Positions 5,448 to 11,362 of a stretch of DNA of 11,362 nucleotides are shown piece after piece. Location of the stretch: positions 1-11,362 of the forward strand of contig USMO01000031.1 of the NCBI GenBank assembly GCA_900555785.1. Direction: 5' to 3'. A program made the position numbers and the translations under genes. The notes under the pieces are model-generated. The model was not told where the DNA came from, did no database searches, and saw nothing but the letters and a program-made list of their open reading frames with translations. This stretch comes from an uncultured Eubacteriales bacterium. Lineage in GTDB: Bacteria > Bacillota > Clostridia > Oscillospirales > CAG-272. How positions within the stretch are numbered: the stretch's first letter is position 1; each line of letters begins with the position of its first letter.

Positions 5448-7445
5448 ATGTCAGTCAAAAAGCCACAACAATACGACAATCAAAGCATCAAAGCCCTCAA
5501 AGGTGCGGACCGTGTCCGCAAGCGTCCCGCCGTTATCTTCGGCTCGGACGGTCTGGAGGGCTGCGAGCACTCTTTTTTTGAAATTCTCTCCAATGCCGTT
5601 GACGAAGCGCGCGAAGGGCACGGGTCCCGGATTATTACCACCGTCTATCGCGACCGCAGCCTGTCGGTTGAGGATTTCGGGCGCGGCGTTCCGCTTGGCT
5701 GGAACGAAACCGAGGGGCGCTGGAACTGGGACCTGATTTATTGCGAGCTCTACGCCGGAGGAAAATACGACAACAACTCCGAGGCATCTGCCTACGAATA
5801 TTCGCTGGGGCTTAACGGTCTGGGCGCCTGCGCAACGCAGTACAGCTCGGAATACATGGAGGTTCACTCCTACGACGGTACCACCGAGCGCACCATCCGA
5901 TTCCGCAAGGGCGAGGTGGACGGCGAGTTGGAGGAGCGTTCCCTCTCCCGCAAAGAAGCCGGGCGCACCGGTACCGTGGTGCATTGGAAGCCGGACCTGG
6001 AGGTCTTCACCGATGTCAGCATTCCGGTTGCATTTTTTGAGGACCTGCTGCGGCGGCAGTCGGTCGTCAATGCCGGCATCACCTTTATCCTCCGCGCCGA
6101 GCAGGAGGACGGCAGCTTTTCGGAAAACACCTACTGCTATGCCAACGGCATCACCGACTATCTCTCCGAACTGGTCGGCGAGAACAGCCTGACCCTGCCG
6201 GTTGCCTGGCACATGGAGGCAAAAGGGCGCGACCGTGAGGACAAGCCCGAATACAAACTCAAAGCGGACATCGCTTTCTGCTTTTCCAACACAGTCAGCC
6301 TGCTGGAATACTACCACAACTCCAGTTTTCTGGAGCACGGCGGCTCCCCGGACAAGGCGGTTCGGCTGGCGTTCCTCTACGCCATCGACAAGCACCTGAA
6401 GACCAACAATCTCTACTCCAAAAACGAAAGCAAGATCACCTTCAATGACATTGCCGACTGTCTGGCGCTGGTCATCAACAGCTTTTCGACGATGACGTCC
6501 TACGAAAACCAGACCAAAAAGGCAATCAACAACCCCTTCATCTGCGATGCGCTCAATGCCTTTCTGCGCAAGCAGCTGGAGATTTACTTCATCGAAAACC
6601 CGAAGGATGCCGAGCAGATTGCCAAGCAGGTGCTGGTCAACAAACGCAGCCGCGAATCGGCAGAAAAGGCGCGCGGCGACTTCAAAAAGAAGCTGGCAGG
6701 CGCAATCGATGTCTCCAACCGCGTGGAAAAGTTCGTCAACTGCCGCTCCAAGGACCCAACCCGCGCCGAGCTTTACATCGTGGAGGGTGATTCGGCTCTG
6801 ACCTCCTGCAAACTGGGGCGGGATGCCGAATTTCAGGCAATTATCCCGGTGCGCGGAAAGACGCTGAACTGCCTCAAATGCGACTATGCGCGCATCTTCA
6901 AAAGCGACATCATTGTCGACCTGCTGCGCGTCATCGGCTGCGGCGTAGAGGTCAAAGGAAAGGCGAAATCCGACATCAACGCGTTCGACCTCTCCAGCCT
7001 GCGCTGGTCCAAGATCATCATCTGCACCGATGCCGATGAAGACGGATTCCAGATTCGCACACTGCTTCTGACGCTCTTCTACCGCCTGCTTCCCACCCTG
7101 CTTGCCGAGCACCGGGTGTTCATTGCGGAATCGCCGTTGTTTGAGATTACCACCAAGGACCAGACGCTGTTCGCCTACGACGAATTTGAAAAAGCCGAGA
7201 TTCTGAAGAAACTCGGCAACAGGAAATATACCTTGCAGCGCTCCAAGGGACTGGGCGAAAACGAGCCGGGCATGATGTGGCAGACCACCATGAACCCCGA
7301 GACCCGCCGTCTGATTTCGGTCTCCCCTGCCGACGCCGCCATGACCGACCGGATGTTTGACACGCTCCTGGGCGACAACCTGCCCGCCCGAAAGCAGTTC
7401 ATCACCGAGCACGGCAGCGAATACATGAAGGACATCGACGTCTGA
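5448..7445 (+). CDS. Divergent type II DNA topoisomerase subunit B (GyrB/ParE-like)
   Basis: ATPase/Toprim subunit of a type IIA topoisomerase, 665 residues, near ParE size. GHKL ATPase: Glu45 and Asn49 in EILSNAVDEA, the DFGRGVP loop (76-82), GLNGLGA (121-127), and the switch Lys in QTK (355-357). Toprim: EGDSA (446-450), the acidic triad D528-x-D530-x-D532, then KGLGE (600-604). All catalytic residues I expect are present, but conserved surroundings differ: EGDSALTS for the usual EGDSAGGS, DEDGFQI for DVDGSHI, and FGSDGLEG for YIGST. That points to a separate Clostridia lineage of B subunits rather than the housekeeping gyrB (family memory plus inference). The start at 5448 is preferred; AAAGGA lies at 5430-5435, a rather long 12 bases away. 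The ATG at 5421 would be almost leaderless. No A-subunit gene is adjacent. Confidence 0.88.
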   Translation: MSVKKPQQYDNQSIKALKGADRVRKRPAVIFGSDGLEGCEHSFFEILSNAVDEAREGHGSRIITTVYRDRSLSVEDFGRGVPLGWNETEGRWNWDLIYCELYAGGKYDNNSEASAYEYSLGLNGLGACATQYSSEYMEVHSYDGTTERTIRFRKGEVDGELEERSLSRKEAGRTGTVVHWKPDLEVFTDVSIPVAFFEDLLRRQSVVNAGITFILRAEQEDGSFSENTYCYANGITDYLSELVGENSLTLPVAWHMEAKGRDREDKPEYKLKADIAFCFSNTVSLLEYYHNSSFLEHGGSPDKAVRLAFLYAIDKHLKTNNLYSKNESKITFNDIADCLALVINSFSTMTSYENQTKKAINNPFICDALNAFLRKQLEIYFIENPKDAEQIAKQVLVNKRSRESAEKARGDFKKKLAGAIDVSNRVEKFVNCRSKDPTRAELYIVEGDSALTSCKLGRDAEFQAIIPVRGKTLNCLKCDYARIFKSDIIVDLLRVIGCGVEVKGKAKSDINAFDLSSLRWSKIIICTDADEDGFQIRTLLLTLFYRLLPTLLAEHRVFIAESPLFEITTKDQTLFAYDEFEKAEILKKLGNRKYTLQRSKGLGENEPGMMWQTTMNPETRRLISVSPADAAMTDRMFDTLLGDNLPARKQFITEHGSEYMKDIDV

Positions 7446-7460
7446 TGCCCGCACAGCACA

Positions 7461-7492
7461 AAAAGCCCCCGCTCCGAAGAGCGGGGGCTTTT
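7461..7492. terminator. Bidirectional Rho-independent terminator
   Basis: Perfect 14-base inverted repeat, AAAAGCCCCCGCTC (7461-7474) and GAGCGGGGGCTTTT (7479-7492), with the loop CGAA. T-runs arise on both strands (TTTTC on plus, TTTTT on minus). It lies 15 bases after the topoisomerase stop and 10 bases past the stop of the convergent PFOR gene, so it serves both. Confidence 0.93.
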
Positions 7493-7502
7493 CTTGCTTG
7501 TA

Positions 7503-10500
7503 TTATTCGTACAGGTGACCCATCTTGAGCAGTCTCTGATACTTCGCCTTTGCGTTTGCATCCGCCTTTGCGAACAGGTCTGCTGCCCGCTCCGGGAAGG
7601 ACTGCGCCAGACGTGCGTATCTCGTCTCGCTCTTGATAAATTCCACATAGTCGGTGGTCGGTTCCTTGGAATCAATCGACAGCTTGTTGTGCTCCAGCGT
7701 CGGGTTGTAGCGGAACATCTGCCAGTAGCCGGCATCAACCGCCTTCTTCATCTCGAACTGGCAGTTCTGCATGCCGCCCTTCAGACCGTGCATCTCGCAG
7801 GGTGCATAGCCGATGATCAGGGACGGACCGTGGTAAGCTTCCGCTTCCTTCAGTGCCTTGAGCAGCTGGTTCATATCCGCGCCCATTGCGACCTGAGCCA
7901 CATAAACATAGCCATAGGACATTGCGATTTCCGCAAGGTTCTTCTTGCCGATTGCCTTACCGGCTGCAGCGAACTGCGCAACCTGACCGATCTGCGAAGC
8001 CTTGGATGCCTGTCCGCCGGTGTTGGAGTACACCTCGGTATCGAAGACGAAGACGTTCACATCCTCGCCGGATGCCAGCACGTGGTCCAGACCGCCGAAA
8101 CCGATGTCGTAAGCCCAGCCGTCGCCGCCGAAGATCCAGACCGACTTCTTGGAGAGGTAATCCTTCTCCGCGAGAATCTTCTTCGCGTCGTCGCAGCCGC
8201 AAGCCTTGAGCATTGCAACCAGCTTGTTGGTTGCTTCGGTGTTCTTCTCGCCGTCATCAACGGTGTTCAGGTACTCGTCAATAATCGCCTGCTTGTCGGC
8301 GTCGGTCACCTTCTCGCGCAGCGCCTTGACATAGCCGATCAGTTTGGTGCGGATGGTCTTCTGACCAAGCGCCAGACCGAGTCCGTGCTCGGCGTTGTCC
8401 TCGAACAGGGAGTTTGCCCATGCCGGACCCTTGCCGGTCTCTTTGTTGACCGTGTAAGGCGTTGCCGGAGCAGAGCCGCCCCAGATGGAGGAGCATCCGG
8501 TTGCGTTGGAGATGTACATTCTCTCGCCGAACAGCTGCGTGACAATTCTTGCATAGGAGGTCTCTGCACAGCCTGCGCAGGAGCCGGAGAACTCAAGCAG
8601 CGGCTGCTTGAACTGGCTGCCCTTGACGGTGCCGGAAATCAGTTCCTTCTTCTCGGAAACGTTTGCAACCGCGTAGTCGAATGCAGCCTGCTGATCCAGC
8701 TGGCTCTCCTGCGAGGTCATGGTGATGGCTGCCTTTTCGGGTGTGTTGTCCTTGACCGCCTTTGCGGTGACCGGGCAAGCCTTGACGCAGAGCGTGCAGC
8801 CCATGCAATCCAGCGGGCTGATTGCCATCGTGAACTTGTAGTTGGTCTTGATAACCGGCTTTGCGGTGAACTTTGTCACTTCGGGAGCCTTTGCAGCCTC
8901 CTCTTCGGTCATTGCGAACGGACGGATTGCTGCATGCGGGCAGACGAACGCGCAGTTGTTGCACTGGATGCAGTTTTCGGGATGCCATACCGGCACGTCA
9001 ACCGCAACGCCTCTCTTCTCGTAAGCAGCCGCGCCCTGCGGAAGGGTACCGTCGGCATACTTCTCGAAGGTGGAGACCGGCAGGCTGTCGCCGTTCATCT
9101 CGGAAACCGGACGCACGATCTTGTTGACGTAGTCGACCAGTTCGGGTCTGGTTCCGGTTGCGGGCGCCTCAGGCGCCTCGTCTGCAAGGTCAGCCCATAC
9201 AGCGGGAACGTCGATCTTTACGATTGCGTCAACGCCTGCATCGATTGCCTTGTAGTTCATTTCGACAACCGCTTCGCCCTTCTTCAGGTAGGACTTCTTC
9301 GCCATGTACTTCATGTACTCGACAGCCTTGTCGATGGGCATGATGTTTGCCAGCGCGAAGAACGCAGACTGCAGAATGGTGTTGGTGCGCTTGCCCATAC
9401 CGATCTCACGCGCCTTGTCGATTGCGTTGACGGTATAGAACTGGATGTTGTTCTTGGCAATGTACTTCTTGACGGAGTTCGGCAGGTGATGCTCCAGCTC
9501 CTCGCGGTTCCACTGGCAGTTCAACAGGAAGATGCCGCCCGGCTTAACGTCCTGGACGATCTTGTACCCCTTGAGGATATACGCCGGAACGTGGCAGGCA
9601 ACGAAGTTTGCCTTGGTGATGTAGTAAGGAGACTTGATTGCCTTGTCGCCGAAACGCAGATGCGAAATGGTGACGCCGCCGGTCTTCTTGGAGTCGTACT
9701 GGAAGTACGCCTGAATGAACTTATCGGTGTGGTCACCGATGATCTTGATGGAGTTCTTGTTTGCGCCGACCGTACCGTCGCCGCCCAGGCCCCAGAACTT
9801 GCAGGAAATGGTGCCTGCGGGTGCAGTATCGGGAGCCGGCTTCTCCTCCAGGGAGTGACCGGTCAGGTCATCCACGATGCCGATGGTAAAGCCGTTCTTC
9901 GGCTTCTTTGCATCCAGGTTTGCATAGACTGCGAAAATGGACGCCGGAGTGGTATCCTTGGAACCGAGACCGTATCTGCCGCCAACGACGGTTGCCTTGA
10001 CGCCGGTTTCAGCCAGCGCAGCCACAACATCGAGGTAGAGCGGGTCGCCCAGTGCTCCGGGCTCCTTGGTTCTGTCCAGAACCGCGATCTTCTTCACGGT
10101 CTTCGGCAGCGCCTGTGCCAGCTTCTCGGCAACGAACGGACGGTACAGACGGACCTTGACCAGACCCACCTTCTCGCCTGCTGCCATCATGTAGTCGATG
10201 ACTTCTTCCGCAACGTCGCAGACCGAGCCCATCGCAACGATGACCTTCTCTGCGTCCGGTGCGCCGTAGTAGTTGAACAGCTTATAGTCGGTGCCCAGCT
10301 TCTCGTTGACCTGATTCATGTAATCCTCAACGATTGCCGGCAGCTTTTCGTAGTAGGGGTTGCATGCTTCTCTGTGCTGGAAGAAGATGTCTCCGTTCTC
10401 AGCCGAGCCGCGCAGCACCGGATGCTCCGGGTTGATGGAACGCGCGCGGAATGCAGCAACGGCATCCATGTCAACCATGTCTGCCAGGTCCTTGTAGTTC

Positions 10501-11084
10501 CAGACTTCAATCTTCTGAATCTCGTGTGAGGTCCGGAAGCCGTCAAAGAAGTTGATAAACGGCACTCTGCCCTTAATGGTGGAGAGGTGCGCAACCGCGC
10601 CCAGGTCCATGATTTCCTGCGGGTTGGACTCGGCAAGCATTGCAAAGCCGGTCTGACGGCAGGCATAAACGTCGGAGTGGTCGCCGAAGATGTTCAGCGC
10701 GTGGGACGCAACGCAGCGTGCGGAAACGTGAATCACGCAGGGCAGCAGTTCGCCCGCGATCTTGTACATGTTCGGAATCATCAGCAGAAGACCCTGCGAT
10801 GCCGTGTAGGTCGTGGTCAGTGCGCCGGCAGCCAGGGAGCCGTGAACAGCACCCGCAGCGCCCGCCTCGGACTGCATCTCCATCACCTTGACGCGCTCGC
10901 CGAAAATGTTTCTCGCCGGCTCACCAAGGACGTTTTTGTCGGTTGCCGACCAGGTGTCGGTCACCTCTGCCATCGGGGACGACGGCGTGATCGGATAGAT
11001 GGCTGCAACCTCGGTGAACGCATAGGACACGTGCGCCGCGGCGGTGTTACCATCCATGGATAACTTTGTTCTTTCGATTGCCAT
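7503..11084 (-). CDS. nifJ: Pyruvate:ferredoxin (flavodoxin) oxidoreductase, single-chain
   Basis: Cytosolic anaerobic enzyme that oxidises pyruvate with CoA to acetyl-CoA and CO2, passing electrons to ferredoxin. The 1193-residue chain has all domains fused: the Pyr-type TPP domain with PITP (31-34) and Glu73; the transketolase C-like domain (about 275-410); and the gamma-type domain with WGLGGDGTVGANKN (431-444). Two 4Fe-4S ferredoxin motifs follow, C705/C708/C711/C715 and C760/C763/C766/C770. The proximal cluster Cys are C836, C839, C864 and C1096, with the same spacing as in Desulfovibrio africanus PFOR. The TPP-PP motif GDGWAYDIG begins at 987 and NTGGQ is at 1021-1025. All key residues are intact. 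ATG at 11084 is chosen; a TTG four codons upstream begins inside the ribosome binding region. The gene is transcribed alone. Confidence 0.97.
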   Translation of the reverse strand: MAIERTKLSMDGNTAAAHVSYAFTEVAAIYPITPSSPMAEVTDTWSATDKNVLGEPARNIFGERVKVMEMQSEAGAAGAVHGSLAAGALTTTYTASQGLLLMIPNMYKIAGELLPCVIHVSARCVASHALNIFGDHSDVYACRQTGFAMLAESNPQEIMDLGAVAHLSTIKGRVPFINFFDGFRTSHEIQKIEVWNYKDLADMVDMDAVAAFRARSINPEHPVLRGSAENGDIFFQHREACNPYYEKLPAIVEDYMNQVNEKLGTDYKLFNYYGAPDAEKVIVAMGSVCDVAEEVIDYMMAAGEKVGLVKVRLYRPFVAEKLAQALPKTVKKIAVLDRTKEPGALGDPLYLDVVAALAETGVKATVVGGRYGLGSKDTTPASIFAVYANLDAKKPKNGFTIGIVDDLTGHSLEEKPAPDTAPAGTISCKFWGLGGDGTVGANKNSIKIIGDHTDKFIQAYFQYDSKKTGGVTISHLRFGDKAIKSPYYITKANFVACHVPAYILKGYKIVQDVKPGGIFLLNCQWNREELEHHLPNSVKKYIAKNNIQFYTVNAIDKAREIGMGKRTNTILQSAFFALANIMPIDKAVEYMKYMAKKSYLKKGEAVVEMNYKAIDAGVDAIVKIDVPAVWADLADEAPEAPATGTRPELVDYVNKIVRPVSEMNGDSLPVSTFEKYADGTLPQGAAAYEKRGVAVDVPVWHPENCIQCNNCAFVCPHAAIRPFAMTEEEAAKAPEVTKFTAKPVIKTNYKFTMAISPLDCMGCTLCVKACPVTAKAVKDNTPEKAAITMTSQESQLDQQAAFDYAVANVSEKKELISGTVKGSQFKQPLLEFSGSCAGCAETSYARIVTQLFGERMYISNATGCSSIWGGSAPATPYTVNKETGKGPAWANSLFEDNAEHGLGLALGQKTIRTKLIGYVKALREKVTDADKQAIIDEYLNTVDDGEKNTEATNKLVAMLKACGCDDAKKILAEKDYLSKKSVWIFGGDGWAYDIGFGGLDHVLASGEDVNVFVFDTEVYSNTGGQASKASQIGQVAQFAAAGKAIGKKNLAEIAMSYGYVYVAQVAMGADMNQLLKALKEAEAYHGPSLIIGYAPCEMHGLKGGMQNCQFEMKKAVDAGYWQMFRYNPTLEHNKLSIDSKEPTTDYVEFIKSETRYARLAQSFPERAADLFAKADANAKAKYQRLLKMGHLYE

Positions 11085-11096
11085 GTTTGTAATCAA

Positions 11097-11102
11097 CCTC
11101 CT
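11097..11102 (-). promoter_or_regulatory. Ribosome binding site of the PFOR gene
   Basis: AGGAGG on the minus strand, extended by TTGAT toward the anti-Shine-Dalgarno complement. The 12-base spacing to ATG 11084 is long, but a start at the TTG (11096-11094) would touch the site itself. Confidence 0.7.
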
Positions 11103-11117
11103 GAGTTTTTTACAGTA

Positions 11118-11137
11118 GATATGCTATCCTCTATATC
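11118..11137 (-). other. Weak hairpin in the PFOR leader
   Basis: GATAT (11118-11122) and ATATC (11133-11137) can pair around a ten-base loop in the leader of about 55 bases. It is short and A/U-rich; a regulatory role is not supported by anything else seen. Confidence 0.25.
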
Positions 11138-11145
11138 CAACCTAT

Positions 11146-11174
11146 ATCATACCATAATTTTTGCAAAAAGTAAA
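11146..11174 (-). promoter_or_regulatory. Extended -10 promoter of the PFOR gene
   Basis: On the minus strand TTTACT (11174-11169), a 17-base spacer ending in TGG, and TATGAT (11151-11146). The TGN makes an extended -10 that compensates for the weaker -35. Start expected near 11139. Confidence 0.75.
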
Positions 11175-11188
11175 GGTCTTTTGCGAAA
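11159..11188. promoter_or_regulatory. Paired TTTTGC motifs around the PFOR -35 box
   Basis: TTTTGCAAAA (11159-11168, a perfect palindrome) and TTTTGCGAAA (11179-11188) lie 20 bases apart, two helical turns, on either side of the -35 box at 11169-11174. GCAAAA and TTTTGC also form an inverted repeat across that box. The arrangement is operator-like; no regulator is identified and A/T-richness could produce it by chance. Confidence 0.35.
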
Positions 11189-11228
11189 AAAACGCACAAA
11201 AAGCACGAAAAGTTTTCAGGTTCAATGG

Positions 11229-11346
11229 AAAAAGTCGGAAGCCTTGGAAGTTTCCCGGCTTTCGGGGTTCCTCTGCAGGATAGGAATGGCTTGCTTGCCT
11301 CTATTCATCGGAGATCCCGCCTGCTGGCGCCCCTCCGGGGTTCGAC
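11229..11346 (-). ncRNA. Putative rod-shaped structured RNA, class not recognised
   Basis: A GC-rich segment in otherwise A/T-rich intergenic DNA folds into one nested rod. Helices (plus numbering): 11234-11240 with 11341-11346 (one bulge), 11254-11258 with 11335-11339, 11264-11267 with 11330-11333, 11275-11281 with 11314-11320, 11284-11287 with 11303-11306, and 11288-11290 with 11297-11299. Internal loops are asymmetric. In the fourth helix the pair is G-U on the minus strand but an A-C mismatch on the plus strand, and a U5 run (11229-11233) follows the closing helix on the minus strand; both favour minus-strand transcription. The 5' part lies beyond the window. The shape recalls 6S RNA, but I could match no family signature. 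It contains no credible gene. Confidence 0.35.
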
Positions 11347-11349
11347 TGG

Positions 11350-11362
11350 GCACCGAAGGTGC
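11350..11362. repeat. Short perfect hairpin at the window edge
   Basis: GCACC (11350-11354) and GGTGC (11358-11362) around GAA (TTC on the minus strand). It ends exactly at the window boundary, so the stem may be longer; it would lie just 5' of the rod structure on the minus strand. Confidence 0.45.

Noticed and set aside
5451..7454. Long open frame on the minus strand opposite the topoisomerase gene.
   Set aside because: Antisense shadow of a well-supported gene; no motif, no start signal, and it would cross the terminator at 7461-7492.
7494..10529. Very long open frame (about 1000 codons) on the plus strand opposite the PFOR gene.
   Set aside because: It is a mirror of the codon bias of PFOR, which has all its catalytic motifs. 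The antisense product has no recognisable domain, is Leu/Val/Cys-rich and has no promoter or ribosome binding site.
11085..11096. TTG start four codons upstream of the PFOR ATG.
   Set aside because: It abuts the AGGAGG site, leaving no spacing for initiation, and the ATG at 11084 gives the usual PFOR N terminus.
11326..11362. Possible tmRNA 5' end on the plus strand, from the GGGGTTCGACTGGG segment.
   Set aside because: The resemblance to the tmRNA TTCGAC region is real, but at the matching offset the 5' end lacks the conserved G3 of the acceptor stem, and no plus-strand promoter is seen. The segment is better explained as one side of the rod structure. The following bases lie outside the window.

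Overview
The window looks like chromosomal DNA of a strictly anaerobic, Gram-positive Clostridia-type bacterium, most likely of the Oscillospirales/Ruminococcaceae kind (inference). The grounds are a single-chain pyruvate:ferredoxin oxidoreductase, strong AGGAGG-type ribosome binding sites, a GC-rich coding sequence broken by A/T-rich intergenic promoters, and a Clostridia-style divergent type II topoisomerase B subunit. There is no phage, transposase or CRISPR signal. Six protein genes of recognised families fill about 90% of the window.

Layout. (1) 25-2593, minus strand: a heavy-metal efflux operon, promoter-operator -> CadC/SmtB-type repressor -> 72-residue HMA metallochaperone-like protein -> PIB-2-type Zn/Cd/Pb P-type ATPase. 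The HMA domain, usually fused to the N terminus of such ATPases, is a separate gene here, one base from the ATPase start. (2) 2524-2713: a divergent control region with two perfect-consensus sigma-70 promoters back to back; the metal-operon promoter carries a perfect ArsR-family operator over its transcription start. (3) 2714-3709, plus strand: rsgA, a ribosome-assembly GTPase. (4) 3710-3841: a compact block of direct repeats and competing hairpins between the convergent rsgA and murD. (5) 3842-5239, minus strand: murD, standing alone with its own promoter and a TTG start. (6) 5240-5447: a second divergent promoter region. (7) 5448-7445, plus strand: a GyrB/ParE-like topoisomerase subunit with no A-subunit partner beside it. 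(8) 7461-7492: a strong bidirectional terminator. (9) 7503-11084, minus strand: pyruvate:ferredoxin oxidoreductase with its own promoter. (10) 11085-11362: the PFOR leader and promoter and, beyond it, a GC-rich segment able to form an elongated rod of nested helices ending in a U-run on the minus strand. It may be the 3' part of an uncharacterised or unrecognised structured RNA.

Functionally the genes are a mixed set: metal detoxification, ribosome maturation, peptidoglycan synthesis, DNA topology and central fermentation. Apart from the metal operon, each sits in its own transcription unit. The least explained parts are the structured segment at 11229-11346, the repeat/hairpin block at 3711-3830 and the orphan topoisomerase B-like gene.
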